A model generated the notes under the pieces. That model worked only from the letters and a program-made list of their open reading frames with translations. It searched no databases and was not told the DNA's origin. The position numbers and the translations under genes were made by a program. Positions 32,431 through 45,064 of a stretch of DNA of 64,000 nt are shown in pieces (the first letter of the stretch is position 1; every line of letters starts with the position of its first letter). The DNA is from Pantoea sp. Eser. Its GTDB lineage: Bacteria > Pseudomonadota > Gammaproteobacteria > Enterobacterales > Enterobacteriaceae. The stretch is taken from the NCBI GenBank assembly GCA_009830035.1, contig SZZY01000015.1, positions 1 to 64,000 of the forward strand, written 5' to 3'.

Positions 32431-34537
32431 TGGAAACGCCGGGGATCGACCCGCACCATTTTATCACTGCCCCGATTGCGGCCTGCATGGTTCCCGGCAC
32501 AGACAGCGACATCATCATCGAGCAACAGGTTGACCGCAGCAGCCTAGTGCTAACCGTTCCGCTCGATGAACGTCTTAGTCATCAGCAATATGCAGGCGGT
32601 GGCAAGGCACTGATCGTCAACTATGATGGCAGAAGCTATCAGTATCAGACCCACTCCGGCGGGCACAGCAGTTCGCAGACGCTAACCTCAGAGCTCGGGG
32701 CTAATTTTAACCATTGGATAGTACGTAGCGGCCAGAGCTACGCCCGTTCTGGTAGCAATAGTCAGCTTACGCGCCTGTACAGCTATGGTCAGCGCTCGAT
32801 TCCCGGCTGGGATTCCGTCATACAGCTTGGCGAGATTACCTCCAGCGATCCGCTATTTGCCGGCATTAATCTGGTCGGGGCGCAAATAATACCCGAACAA
32901 GGTTTGCAGCAGGGTGGCGGCAATCAGGTTTCGCTCGATATATTGATGCCGCAGGGCGGTACGGTTGAAATCTGGCAAGCTGGGGTATTGTTAAAAAGTT
33001 CCCCGGTCTCGGAGGGAATGAACCGGCTGACAGGCATTACGGCACTGTAATCAGCAGGATGATTTCGTGGTGATCAGCCACGATGCATCCGGCAATCAAC
33101 AACAGCGCGTCATCCCTTACCTCCAGGCCCAATCGAATAGGGCTTTAGTCAAAACCGCGACCTCACTGGCTATCGGACAGCCACGCCTGAGCCAGCAAAA
33201 ATCTTCTCTGTTAATGCGCTCAACCGGCCTGTACAGCAGCGATCGGGTTGCCCTTGTAGCGGGTGGGTTTGTCAGCCAAAACTATCAGGCAGCCTCACGG
33301 CTTACCACTCTGCGACTCACCCGCCGGCTGATGGCGACGCTATCTCAGACCGGCTCAGTAACCCGTCAGGCTGACAGCAGTGAAGGGAAAAAACCGGGGC
33401 TGAGTCATCAAATCACTGTCAGCAGCGCCATGACCTCGTCACTGTCGCTTAACGCCTCGACTAATTTCCGCAGTCGTGATTATATCCCTCCCGGCAGTGC
33501 CGGGTCCGCACCGCAAACCCGTGTTCAAAGCGGGCAAATCAAATCGCAATATGCAGCGGGAGTGAGTTTTAATCAGCCGTGGCTTGGCGTCTTTTCCTTT
33601 GCCGGCAGCCAATCGAAAAGCTGGCAAGGTACTGATAGCCTGGGCTATATGCTGGGCTGGGGCCGATCGTTTGGCCAAGTGAACGTTAATCTGGGCATAC
33701 AAAACAACCGCCTCACCGACGATCAACGTCATTATGATAATCGCTATGTTTATCTGACTTTCTCAGTCCCTCTGGACCGTAACCGCAGTGTGCGCAGCTG
33801 GGTTAACCGCTCCGGCAGTAACAGCCGTGCCGGTGTTGGCTACGACAGTACGGTGAACGATAAATTTGCCTGGAGTGTATCGGGCGAAAAAAGTGAGCGG
33901 CAGGATCCTTCGATTTCAGGTTCCGCGACCTGGACCAGCAAATACAGCCAAATCAGTGGCGGTGCTTCGCACGGTGAAATAATGCCAGCTATAACCTCGG
34001 CGCGCGTGGCGGCGCGGTATTACACAGTGAAGGAATGACGTTCACTCCGCGTAAAGTCGGTGATACGTTTGGCATTATTTCATTGAACAGCCTCCAGCCT
34101 GACGTGGCCATTCGTACCCCAGGCGGCGTGGTCTGGAGCGATGGTAGCGGGCATGCCATCACCTCCTGGACGGCGTGGCAAAAAATACGGTACAGATAGA
34201 TAATCAAAGCCTGCCGAAAAATGTCCAGACTGTCAGCGGCATTGCGGATGTCTCTCCCTTCCGGGGGCCGTGGTGCCGGTGATCCTGCCCGCCTTCACGG
34301 TCCGCCGGGCCTTGGTAATCTTCCCGCCGAATCAGGGCCCGCAGCCCGGCAGCGCCATCAAAAACGATAAAGACGTGCTTATCGCCTTTGTTAATGACGA
34401 TGGAACACTATATTTTGACGATCTGCCCAGCGAACCGCTGTTTGGTCAGCGACACGACGGCAGCCGCTGCGCGTTAGATATCATTACGCCCTGGTCTGAA
34501 CAACCCGGCTCTCTTTATATGCTTCCCTGTCAGCGAG
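32431..34537 (+). pseudogene. Outer-membrane fimbrial usher, multiple lesions
   Basis: Usher-like sequence begins around ETPGIDPHHFI without a start codon or signal peptide and continues through GQRSIPGWDSVIQLGE and a beta-barrel rich in alternating aromatic strands (VYLTFSVPLDRNRSVRSWV). Lesions seen are TAA at 33048-33050 (Gln expected after GITAL), a +1 shift just after it, a frameshift near 33985 (HGDN-type loop), and further shifts before the C-terminal domain (DDGTLYFDDLP, LDIITPWSEQPGSLYMLPC). It would have exported the flanking subunits. Confidence 0.75.
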
Positions 34538-35098
34538 ATGCCTCACGTGAAACGTCATTTTTTATCCTCGTTGTTGCTCGGTCTCGGCTGCACCATTGTC
34601 GCCTTCACCTCCCGTGCCGAATGTCAGATTCTGCTAAGCGACCCTCAGATTAATTATGCCGAAACCACTCGCGGCGAACTGCTATCACGCCCCGGAAATT
34701 CTCTTGCCGCCAATGAGTTGCAGATCGGTGCCGATCGTGAGCTGGATATCACGGTCAACTGCGCCAGCCAGACTGCGATCACCCTGCGCTTTGCTGGCCC
34801 GGTAACCGCAGGGCGTCAGTATCTTTTTGGCGAAAGTGGCCGGGTAAGCCTGGTGCTGCATGATGTCAGCATTGATGATCGCCCGGCACTGATTGCAAGC
34901 TCAGGTAGCCCCGCGGCCAGCCAGCCTTTCACCGCCGGTGAGGTTTTGCACTTCTGGCAGCAGGGGCAGCCCGCCAGCGGCACCACGTTACGCGGTAAAG
35001 TCACGCTCTCCGCCTAGTTGCCAATTGAGGCGACGCGGGTGAAAGACCGCCAGAGCTGGCAGCTAAACGGCAGCTTCTTGGTCGGAAGCGCGGAATAA
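34538..35098 (+). pseudogene. Minor fimbrial subunit with an amber codon before its last strand
   Basis: Starting MPHVKRHFLSSLLLG, this protein has a signal peptide ending SRAECQ, two Cys (AECQ, VNCASQ) and beta-rich sequence; it looks like a tip or adaptor subunit. The frame meets TAG at 35015-35017 after GKVTLSA. The same frame then continues for 26 codons to TAA 35096-35098 with a strand-like sequence (LPIEATRVKDRQSWQLNGSF) of the kind that closes such subunits. The amber codon therefore probably removes the last strand of an otherwise intact gene. Confidence 0.6.
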
Positions 35099-35187
35099 CG
35101 CCGCACCACAATCTGCTGCCCCACCCTGTTTTGATCGGAGACCTGCATGCTATCTTGTGGTTTTGATTTTTCAGCAGGCAGAAATTG

Positions 35188-36285
35188 ATGACAAAGTTGC
35201 GGGTAGGGATCGTGTTTGGCGGCAAATCGGCCGAGCATGAAGTGTCGTTGCAGTCGGCCAAAAATATTCTCGATGCGATCGACAAAACCAGGTTTGAGGT
35301 TGTGTTGCTGGGCATTGATAAGCAGGGGCACTGGCGTCTTAACGATGCCTCCAACTTCTTACTTAATGCTGAAAATCCGGCCCTGATAGCCCTGAATCGC
35401 GCGGCTGAAGATGTAGCGCTGGTGCCCGGCAACCAGCAGCAGCCGCTGATTACCCGTCATGATGCGCATCCGCTGTCGCAGATCGATGTAATTTTTCCGA
35501 TCGTACACGGCACGCTGGGCGAGGATGGCTCGCTGCAGGGCTTACTGCGCATGACCTCGCTGCCGTTTGTCGGTTCTGACGTGCTGGGTTCTGCGGTCAG
35601 CATGGATAAAGATTTTACCAAGCGCCTGTTACGCGATGCCGGTCTGAACGTCGCGCCGTGGCTGGGCGTCACCCAGGCTCAGCGCGCCACGCTGGACGCC
35701 GATGCGGTGATTGCCCGCCTTGGCCTGCCGCTGTTTATCAAACCGGCCAATCAGGGATCTTCCGTTGGCGTCAGCAAAGTCTATAGCGCGGACGCTTTTG
35801 AGGCGGCGCTGAAACTGGCCTTTACCTTTGACCGTAAAGTGCTGATCGAAACCGGGATAAAAGGCCGCGAAATCGAATGTGCGGTGCTGGGAAATGATGT
35901 CCCTGAAGCCAGTCCCTGCGGCGAGATCGTGGTGCACGATGCGTTCTACTCTTATGACACCAAATACATCTCTGAAAGCGGCGCGCAGACGGTGGTGCCT
36001 GCGGCGATTCCTGCGGCGGTCAGCGAGGCGATTCGTGAGGTTGCCATCAAGGCGTTCAGTGCACTAGAGTGTTTCGGTATGGCACGGGTCGATGTGTTCC
36101 TGACCGATGAGGGCGAGATTATCGTCAACGAAGTCAACACCCTGCCCGGCTTCACCAATATCAGCATGTATCCCAAACTGTGGCAGGCAGCCGGGCTCAG
36201 CTATCAGGATCTGATCACCCGTCTGATTGAGCTGGCACTAGAACGCCACCAGCAGGCCAGCAGCCTGAAAAGCAGCGTCAGCTAA
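35188..36285 (+). CDS. ddlA: D-alanine--D-alanine ligase A
   Basis: DdlA joins two D-Ala with ATP for the peptidoglycan stem peptide. The ATP-grasp protein (365 residues from ATG 35188) matches E. coli Ddl[67 protein letters not shown] and [11 protein letters not shown]. Its 3' end overlaps that of the convergent GGDEF gene by 8 bp. It is intact between eroded neighbours. Confidence 0.94.
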   Translation: MTKLRVGIVFGGKSAEHEVSLQSAKNILDAIDKTRFEVVLLGIDKQGHWRLNDASNFLLNAENPALIALNRAAEDVALVPGNQQQPLITRHDAHPLSQIDVIFPIVHGTLGEDGSLQGLLRMTSLPFVGSDVLGSAVSMDKDFTKRLLRDAGLNVAPWLGVTQAQRATLDADAVIARLGLPLFIKPANQGSSVGVSKVYSADAFEAALKLAFTFDRKVLIETGIKGREIECAVLGNDVPEASPCGEIVVHDAFYSYDTKYISESGAQTVVPAAIPAAVSEAIREVAIKAFSALECFGMARVDVFLTDEGEIIVNEVNTLPGFTNISMYPKLWQAAGLSYQDLITRLIELALERHQQASSLKSSVS

Positions 36286-37592
36286 TCGTTATCGGCGACG
36301 TGGTTTCAGGCCCGTCGCTGGTAAGGGCGCGATGGTTAACCGGCGAGGTCTGGTTACGGCCATTGCGTTTCGACAGATAGAGGTTTTTATCGGCCGCCGA
36401 AATTAACCGGTTAATCACACGTGGCCACTCGCCCGCGTCACCGGCGCTGCCGGGCGCCAGCCCTAAACTGACCGTCACCGTTACCGTACTGCCCTGCAGC
36501 CAGAATTTCTCTTTCGCCATTGTCTGACGAATCGACTCGGCGAGAAAATAGAGCGCTTGCGGATCCTGATCGAACAGCACCACCACAAACTCTTCACCGC
36601 CAAACCGGCAGATACGCCCTTTTCTGCCCACCACCCGCGCTGCATACGGCGGGCGATCTCTTCCAGTACGCTGTCGCCGGCATCATGACCAAAATTATCA
36701 TTAATGGTTTTGAAATAGTCGACATCCAGCAGGATCACACCGGCTTTACGCGACGGGCTGAACGGTTCGGATCGAAGGCTCTCATACAGGCCGGAGCGCG
36801 ACAGCAGCTGGGTCAGAAAATCGTAATTGGCCCGCAGCGCCAACCGCTGATTGAGCTGACGAATCGCATCCATGCTCGCGGCCACAATCAGCGGACTGAT
36901 GGCAATCGTCGCCACCCCCAGCCACGCCGAGGTCAGATGGCTGATCGGCAGCAGATTATCATTGCCCTGAATGTTCATCACGCCATGCGAAACCAGAATA
37001 ATTTCCGTAGTGCCGGTCAGCAAAATCACCAGGCTAGTGAGGGTCATCGGCAATACGATAGCGCACCAGACCAGCGCCGGCACCGGGAATGTCAGGCTGC
37101 CCGCGCCGCCCATCATCGCACCGATCACCAGCGAAAAGACCACCGCGATCACCGGTGAAAGCTTGCGGACCTGCAACAGCTGACGCGGCGACAGGGTTCG
37201 CCAGTCACGCGTCAGTAAAAACGGTAACAGCATCAGCCCGGTTGAGAACTGTTCACTGAACCAGTCGCCCCAGGCGGTCGCCAGCGCCGCATCAAAATTG
37301 GCCTGCTGCGCCAGCGCGCCCCAGGCAGCACAGACCAGCGCCGCCAGCGTCCAGCCGGAAAAAACCGCGTCGTTAAACACCATGGCGGTGAAGCAGGCGA
37401 AATAATAGCGAGCCTGATGCAGGAAAGGGTTCCGGACAATCACCCCGGCGACGATCGCATTGACCGGCCAGAACAGCGACAGCTCCTGCGGAATGCGCAG
37501 ATGCCCACCAATAAAGCAGAACAGCAAGGTGATCAAAAACAGCGAGAGTGCATTTTTTTAACGTTGTGCTCTTCAAACAGCTTAACGTGCAT
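36278..37592 (-). pseudogene. Membrane-anchored GGDEF protein (diguanylate cyclase), frameshifted
   Basis: The protein begins MHVKLFEEHN at ATG 37592, shifts frame near 37550, and then encodes a MASE-like sensor of several membrane helices (LSLFWPVNAIVAGV, GLMLLPFLLTRDW). The GGDEF domain follows (YDFLTQLLSRSGL, LLDVDYFKTINDNFGHDAGD). It shifts frame again near 36625, and the catalytic RFGGEEF lies in the new frame before the natural end. The active site would be intact if the frames were restored. Output would be c-di-GMP synthesis. Confidence 0.8.
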
Positions 37593-37804
37593 ACATCCGG
37601 ACCTTGTCGCAGAGAGACGGGCTGTCCACACCAACCTGAACGGGGCGTGGCGTCAGAATGATTTAATTCTGGGCGCCACCAAAGTCATCCTGCGATAAAA
37701 CCACTATTCATGGGCTAACTTTGAAATCAGCGGGCAAATTTGCCCCCTTACAGGTGAAACACGTCAGGTGGCAGCGGGAATGGGGCCAATTATGCCCCGT
37801 AAAT

Positions 37805-37832
37805 AAAAAAAACCGGATATCCGAGATATCCG
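37805..37832 (-). terminator. Terminator of the carbonic anhydrase-SulP unit
   Basis: CGGATATC/GATATCCG stem with a 3-nt loop, followed on the minus strand by a run of eight T, about 40 bp after the SulP stop. Confidence 0.85.
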
Positions 37833-37871
37833 ATTTTTGCTGCTCTGACGATTTTACCGTTGCGCTTAGCG

Positions 37872-38957
37872 CTATTTTACCGCAACCGGCCACTGACTGA
37901 GGCGAATTCCGCGTTTATCTGCATTATCGCCAAAATCCTTCAGCACCGCTTTGACGTCCGGATCGATATATTCAGCGTTATCGTTATCAACGATCACCAC
38001 GCTGTTCTCCGGGATCTCGTCCAGCAGGCCCTGCAGCTTCGGATTATGCATATAAGGCCAGGTTCTGCTGAAAGCGCAGCACGTAGTGGTCGTCGTAACG
38101 GGTAAGCTGCAGCGCGTTGCGATGACTTTTGTAGATACTGTAGAGGATCTGCGTCGCGATACCGACCAGCATCCCCAGGGTAATAATACCGACGATGGTG
38201 GCGAGGAACGGCACGTACTGCTGAGCGCCCATGCGGAACTGTTCGACGAACAGCCGCGGCGTTGCCAGCTTGTAGCTGGTATAGAGCAGCACTGCCGCCA
38301 GGCTGGCCACCAGCGCTAAGGTCAGCGCCACTACCCACACCTGCGGGTTCTGCCACGCCATCCAGTCTGGCGTCTCCAGTTCCGCCACAAGCGCAGAGAC
38401 GCTGTCAAACGCCGGCAGTGAGATGCGCGCCAGACAGCCAATCAGTAGGCAATCAGCGGTCCCGGGATCCACGCCAGTGCCTTAATGCGTTTCACCGGCG
38501 CGGTGGTCCACAGACACAGGATGGCTAATCCGCTACCAGCATCGCCGGCAGTGAGAAGGTCATCTCGCCGGTGACCAGCGAAACCAGTTCGGCATCCCCT
38601 GCCGCACCCAGTGCGACCGGAATCTGCTGCATGATCATTAACAGGCCAATCGCTGCCAGCATGCCTTTAATCACGCTGCCCGGTACCAGCGAGATAAACA
38701 GCCCGGCGCGCAGCAGGCCAAACAGGCACTGCAAAGCACCGGCGATAATCAGGGCGGTGAGAAAGGCGGAGAAGCTGCCGAGCGACGCCATTGAGGCCAC
38801 CACAATCGTGACCAGTCCGGCCGCCAATCACACCGGTCAACAGACCGGCAAACGGCGGTAATCCGCTGGCTTGCGCAATGCAAAGACAGAGCGGCAAAGC
38901 GACCAGGAAAACCACCAGACCCGCAGGAATGTCGCGGCGAAGGGTATCGAGATTCAT
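37872..38957 (-). pseudogene. SulP-family anion transporter, multiple lesions
   Basis: The N-terminus [25 protein letters not shown] and the block [41 protein letters not shown] are typical of SulP carriers paired with carbonic anhydrases (bicarbonate or sulfate transport). Frameshifts occur near 38825 and 38530. An internal deletion joins VALTLALVASL directly to AAVLLYTSYKLATPRLF, removing a large part of the membrane domain. A STAS-like C-terminus (ENSVVIVDNDNAEYIDPDV) ends at TAG 37872. The ATG overlaps the carbonic anhydrase TGA by 4 bp. Confidence 0.8.
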
Positions 38958-39501
38958 GTTGAAGGTTCCTCTGCAGATTGCTGAATCAACTCCTTGAGAT
39001 GGCCGGTGCGCAGGTCATAAACACAACCAAACACCTCCAGTGGCTGGCCCGATTGCCAGATTTGCCGGACCGGTTCGGTTTTCACCAGTCTGGCGAATTG
39101 TGCCTTCACGTTGGCCTCAACCAAGCGGTCAAGCAGCTCGCTTTGGCTCTCTTCTGCTGCGGGAGATTCTGCCAGGGCCGCTTCTACGCCGCCGCAGCCG
39201 TAGTGGCCGCTTAATACAATCGTTTCACACCGAGAAAGAACAGCGCGTATTGCAATACGCTCAGCAAATTGTCGTCATCCTCAACCACCATATTGGCGAT
39301 ATTGCGATGCACAAAAAGTTCGCCAAAATGGGAGCCGGTTAACACCTCTGCCGGTACGCGACTGTCCGAGCAGCTAATCCATAATGAGTGAGGCTTTTGT
39401 TAATGCAGGAATTTTTCAAAATAATTCGGGTTACGCTGGCGGCGCTGTAATGCCCAACTGCGATTTTTCGCTAATAAGGGTTTAAGTGTCGTCACATTCA
39501 T
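38954..39501 (-). pseudogene. Beta-class carbonic anhydrase, broken
   Basis: The zinc site residues are readable: CSDSRVP (Cys and Asp-Arg dyad) and GHYGCGG (His and Cys). The frame from ATG 39501 meets in-frame TAA at 39400-39402 after NYFEKFLH. It later loses one G near 39232, where [13 protein letters not shown] is expected. The remainder reads in the next frame to TGA 38954, which overlaps the SulP start. Together the pair would have interconverted CO2/bicarbonate and moved the anion. Confidence 0.82.
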
Positions 39502-39984
39502 CTTCTCTCTACTACCGGGAGGTCGCATCCCGGCCAACCACGAAGTGTATCGGCTCATAAATAAAGCGGGAGCCGTCAGGGAAATAAGAAGCCAGTAATA
39601 GAAAAAGGTTATATAAGCTAATCAATTTCAATGCACGACCAATATTCTGGCTCGCCCTTAGGCGTGACTTTTTGTCAGCACAAGGTAAATTACGGTCAGC
39701 GATTAGTAGATTTAATTAAGCGTGGCGGGATCGGATGAAAGAGCTAAAGCGATATTTAGTTGTTTAAAATTAATTAACTAAAACAAAAACATTAAGTAAC
39801 TAAAGTTATCCATGACAAATAAATACAATTAGTTTTAGCAAGGATAAGCGCTGCCATACCAAGCGGCCGGCTATTTACCAGGAATACTCTTATATTATAA
39901 AAATTAACAATTAGCATAATTCACCGCCTTTAAGCCTGATAGACAGTGAAACGTGCCGGGTTTAATAGAAGAATGGAGCAAGAG
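39502..39984. other. AT-rich gene-free stretch upstream of the carbonic anhydrase
   Basis: About 480 bp without a supported gene, clearly richer in A and T than the flanks. It contains TATATTATAAA near 39889, which could serve as a -10 region for the short ORF at 39985. No tRNA, repeat or recognisable remnant was seen. Confidence 0.4.
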
Positions 39985-40056
39985 ATGATTTGTTTAATTT
40001 GCAGCAAAATAGTGACAGATGAAAGTAAATTAGGACGGGTTGTTAACAGAGCCTGA
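39985..40056 (+). CDS. Candidate 23-residue small protein or leader peptide
   Basis: ATG 39985 follows GGAGCAAGAG and opens a 23-codon frame, MICLICSKIVTDESKLGRVV..., ending at TGA inside the ascending arm of a strong terminator (40048-40074). The CLIC motif gives two closely spaced cysteines. The unit promoter-ORF-terminator would make a transcript of roughly 150-180 nt, so a small RNA or a leader peptide are both possible. It is not recognised as a known family. Confidence 0.35.
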   Translation: MICLICSKIVTDESKLGRVVNRA

Positions 40057-40074
40057 ACAGGTCAGGCTCTTTTT
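40048..40074 (+). terminator. Strong intrinsic terminator of the small transcript
   Basis: Perfect 9-bp stem AGAGCCTGA/TCAGGCTCT with a 5-nt loop and a T5 tail on the plus strand. No annotated plus-strand gene lies upstream for about 2 kb other than the 23-codon frame, so the terminator needs a local transcript to act on. Confidence 0.75.
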
Positions 40075-40086
40075 CTTGACGAATTA

Positions 40087-40895
40087 TTAACCGTTCCAGC
40101 TTTGCAGCCGCGATTCCCGCACCGACAGCTGCTGTTCCGGCGTCAGTTTATTGTAATTTTCCGCCATTCCGCTCTCCCAGTCGCCATATAGCGGATTAGG
40201 CGGCACGATAAACTGTGTGCCGAACTGCTGATGGTTGAGGTTCACAAAATCACGACGCTGCTGATTGCCCTGATGCTAGGTCGCACCGCCGAATTCGTTC
40301 AGGTTATCGCCGACGTAGAGCACCACGTTGTAGCCTTCATTTTTGATGGCATCGAAACGCGCCTGTTTGTTTGAGCTGTCGGTATTCAGACGGACCGTTT
40401 TGTCGCTGACGTTGGGAAAGCCCAGTTGCTGCATATTGGCGACCGTTGCGGCGTGGTCCTGCTGATCGCGATTCGACACATAGAACAGCGTGCCAGCGTG
40501 CTGGGTGACATAACGCGCAAACTCCAGCGCGCCCAGCACCGCTTTGGCCTGGCGCGCCTGGGTCCAGGCTGACCAGCTTTTACTGCTGAACGGCTGACCG
40601 TTCTTCGCCTGCCAGGCACTGTATGCGCTGTTATCCAGCATGGTTTCATCCAGATCAACAATCACCGCTTTAGGTTTTACCGGTCAGTGACGGAGCCTGG
40701 TCAAACGCGAGGCGCGCGCTGTTAAAGCGCTTGCCAAGTCAGCGCCTGATATTCGCCTGACTGCTGGTACCAGTTCACCGCCAGCACCTATTGCTGGCCG
40801 AGCTGCTGTTGTGCCGTCGGGTGCGACGAGGTTGCGCAGCCGGTCAGCAGCAGCGCGACCAGTCCGGACGCGGCGAGTTTTGCTGAGGTTTTCAT
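40087..40895 (-). pseudogene. HAD-type acid phosphatase lipoprotein (e(P4)-like), broken
   Basis: The N-terminus MKTSAKLAASGLVALLLTGC is a lipoprotein signal with lipobox LTGC. The HAD motif VDLDETMLDN and YVGDNLNEFG are those of the class C/e(P4) surface phosphatases that dephosphorylate nucleotides. Lesions are TAG at 40788-40790, frameshifts near 40730 (extra C) and 40682, and TAG at 40276-40278 where Tyr is usual (FGGAT*HQGNQQRRDFV). The C-terminus (LTPEQQLSVRESRLQSWNG) is otherwise complete to TAA 40087. Confidence 0.8.
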
Positions 40896-41003
40896 CATGC
40901 CATCCTCAAGGGGAGAAAGGTCGGAGTGGGAAAGCTTCAAAAATGTAGCAGTTAACGTAAGCTGTGGGGAGCTCAACGCACGCCGTTATGACAGGAGATT
41001 CTT

Positions 41004-41711
41004 ATGGCCGTGACCCCGCGCTCAACCTTACTCGACTCGCTCGACTGGCTGGATTACGCCTTTCAGGCTGCTGGCGAACCCCCGCCTGCCGATGCGGCCT
41101 ATGGTCATCAGCGTCATAGCGCCACCGTGGTGACCGATGTTGAAAATACGCTGCCAAAAAGCTGCGAGTCAGATGGCATCATCAGCACCGGCAGCCGCCC
41201 GGTGGCGGTCTACACCGCCGATTGTTTACCGGTGCTGTTCGCCGATTCTCAGCGTAAAACCGTGGCGGCGGTGCATGCCGGACTGAAGGGGACGCTGGCG
41301 GGCGTGCTGACCCGCGCGGTAGAAAAACTGCAGCAACAGGGCAGCGATCCGCGCAACCTGACGGTGGCTATCGGTCCGGCAATGGGTCCCTGCTGTTACG
41401 AGCTGGGCGAGCCGCAGCTGGCGGAGATGCAGCAGCGCCCGTCCCTTGCTGGCTGGCTACGCTGGCAGCGCAACCAGCCGATCAACCCGCTGGCACAGCG
41501 TCCGCAGGCGATCGCCCGGCAGCAGGGTGTCTGGTTTGATCTGCCGGCGCTGGCGACGCAGATGCTGATACAGACCGGCGTGCCGCCGCAGCAGATCGAA
41601 AACGTCAATGTCTGTACCTACTGCATGGCGGAGAGCGGATCGAGCTATCGCCACAATACCCACTTCGCCCGCGGCTATCATTCCCGCTACTCGTGGATCC
41701 GGCATCGTTAA
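41004..41711 (+). CDS. YfiH/laccase-domain (DUF152) protein
   Basis: The 235-residue protein belongs to the multicopper-polyphenol-oxidase-like YfiH family, now linked to purine nucleoside/cytosolic oxidoreductase activity and peptidoglycan editing. Signature segments are SDGIIS, YTADCLPVLFAD, AAVHAGLKG, GPAMGPCCYELG and VCTYC, so the zinc-site His and Cys residues are kept. RBS AGGAGATTCTT precedes the ATG. It is intact and probably a paralogue of the usual yfiH gene. It follows the broken phosphatase divergently. Confidence 0.85.
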   Translation: MAVTPRSTLLDSLDWLDYAFQAAGEPPPADAAYGHQRHSATVVTDVENTLPKSCESDGIISTGSRPVAVYTADCLPVLFADSQRKTVAAVHAGLKGTLAGVLTRAVEKLQQQGSDPRNLTVAIGPAMGPCCYELGEPQLAEMQQRPSLAGWLRWQRNQPINPLAQRPQAIARQQGVWFDLPALATQMLIQTGVPPQQIENVNVCTYCMAESGSSYRHNTHFARGYHSRYSWIRHR

Positions 41712-41858
41712 CCGCCCGGCTGGCACGGGCGATACTGCCCTGCCCGGCCCCCCGTCATAGGGTCAGATGTTTTTGATTTCTCTTACACCCTGACACTGTT
41801 TCACTTTTTTTTAACATGCAAGCCGCTAGAGTTGACTCATCCGACCACTTCGCAGTGA

Positions 41859-43793
<1,935 letters not shown>

Positions 43794-44949
43794 TTAGCGC
43801 ATCTTCACCGCACGCAGCACCACGAACTTCTGGTTCGAGGCGACCAGCGTGCAGTTGCCAAACAGCTTTTTCAGTTTGTGGTGATAATCGAGGTGGCGGT
43901 TGCCGGCAATGCGCAACTCGCCGCCATATTGCAGGCAGCGTTTCGCATCACGGAACATCTGCCACGCCAGATGATCGGTGACGGCATGCTGCTGATGGAA
44001 TGGCGGATTGCACAGCAGATAGTGGCCCGCCATCACTTTGACGATCACTTCGTAGCCGTTACCGAGAATGTCGGTGGAAATCAGCGCCAGTAAACCGACC
44101 GCGACGCCGCCCGCGCCGATCCGCAGCGGCAGGGACGCCACACGGCTGAACAGCCGCTTGCTGCGGGCAATCAGCTTAATCAGCAGCCAGCCGGCCAGAC
44201 CGGCAACCAGACCAATCACCACCGTCATCAGCAGGCTGCTGATATCCATCTGGAAACTGGCTTCCGCCAGCGGATAAAGCGCACTGCGAAAACCCAACGA
44301 CCACATGGTCATCACCGCCACGGCCGAGGCGATAATCAGCGGTGTCAGCCGCTGCAACGCTGAAATGCCAAAGGCAATCTCCGCCACAAAAATCGCTGAC
44401 GCCAGCGGCGCGTGATAGACCGACGACAGACCCGCCGCCGCCATCGCCACCACGTCACTGTTTTTCAGGTTAAGCGACGCCGGTAACAGCCGGCCAATCG
44501 CGCTGCCGCACACCGCCGACAGCTGCACCATCGGCCCCTCTTTCCCTATCGACGCGCCGCTACCGATACTGGCAATCGAGGATAAGGCGCGAAAAAGCGA
44601 GGTTTTGGTCGGAACCGCATCAAGACGGGCATTTATCACCTCAAAGTAGTCGGTTTTAACCGTCTGCTGCTGCTCGATGGCTACGGCGTAGCGCGGAAAA
44701 TAACCCGCCAGCACCCCGCCGCCGCCCACCAGCAGCGGCCAGAAAATCCACGGCCAGAGATGGACCGATTCGGTGATTTCGCCTCCGCTGGCGAACAGCA
44801 GATGATTAATCAGCTCGATAACGCCACGAAACGCCAGCGTCACCAGCGAGGCCGCGCATCCGGACCGGAATGGCAATCAGTACGGTGGTCCAGTTTAATG
44901 CGTGCGTGCTTGCTTTCACCTGCGCTCCCTGGTTTGTTCCTGAAATCAT
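43794..44949 (-). pseudogene. Chimera: N-terminal Clc chloride channel fused to C-terminal RlmG
   Basis: From 44949 the gene starts like a ClcB-type channel, shifts frame near 44865, and then reads openly. Clc motifs [12 protein letters not shown], the helix pattern, and DILGNGYEV are present. At about 44025 ([10 protein letters not shown]) the frame passes directly into the last 80 residues of RlmG, the 23S rRNA m2G1835 methyltransferase: [45 protein letters not shown]. RlmG's N-terminal domain and SAM site are missing, as is the second half of Clc. The rlmG end lies beside fadH, as in E. coli. Confidence 0.85.
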
Positions 44950-45064
44950 CGCTTCATCATATTATTGGAATGCGGATCGCAGGATCAATGCCTGCCCGGC
45001 TGGCCCCATTGCACCCGGCCGGAGAGATGTTACTCTGCCGCTTTACTTCTGCCGGAGAGATGAC

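Noticed and set aside
45020..45063. Direct repeat of GCCGGAGAGATG upstream of ygjR as a mobile-element footprint
   Set aside because: Two 12-bp copies about 30 bp apart, one of which is the ygjR ribosome site, are too short and close to support an insertion event.
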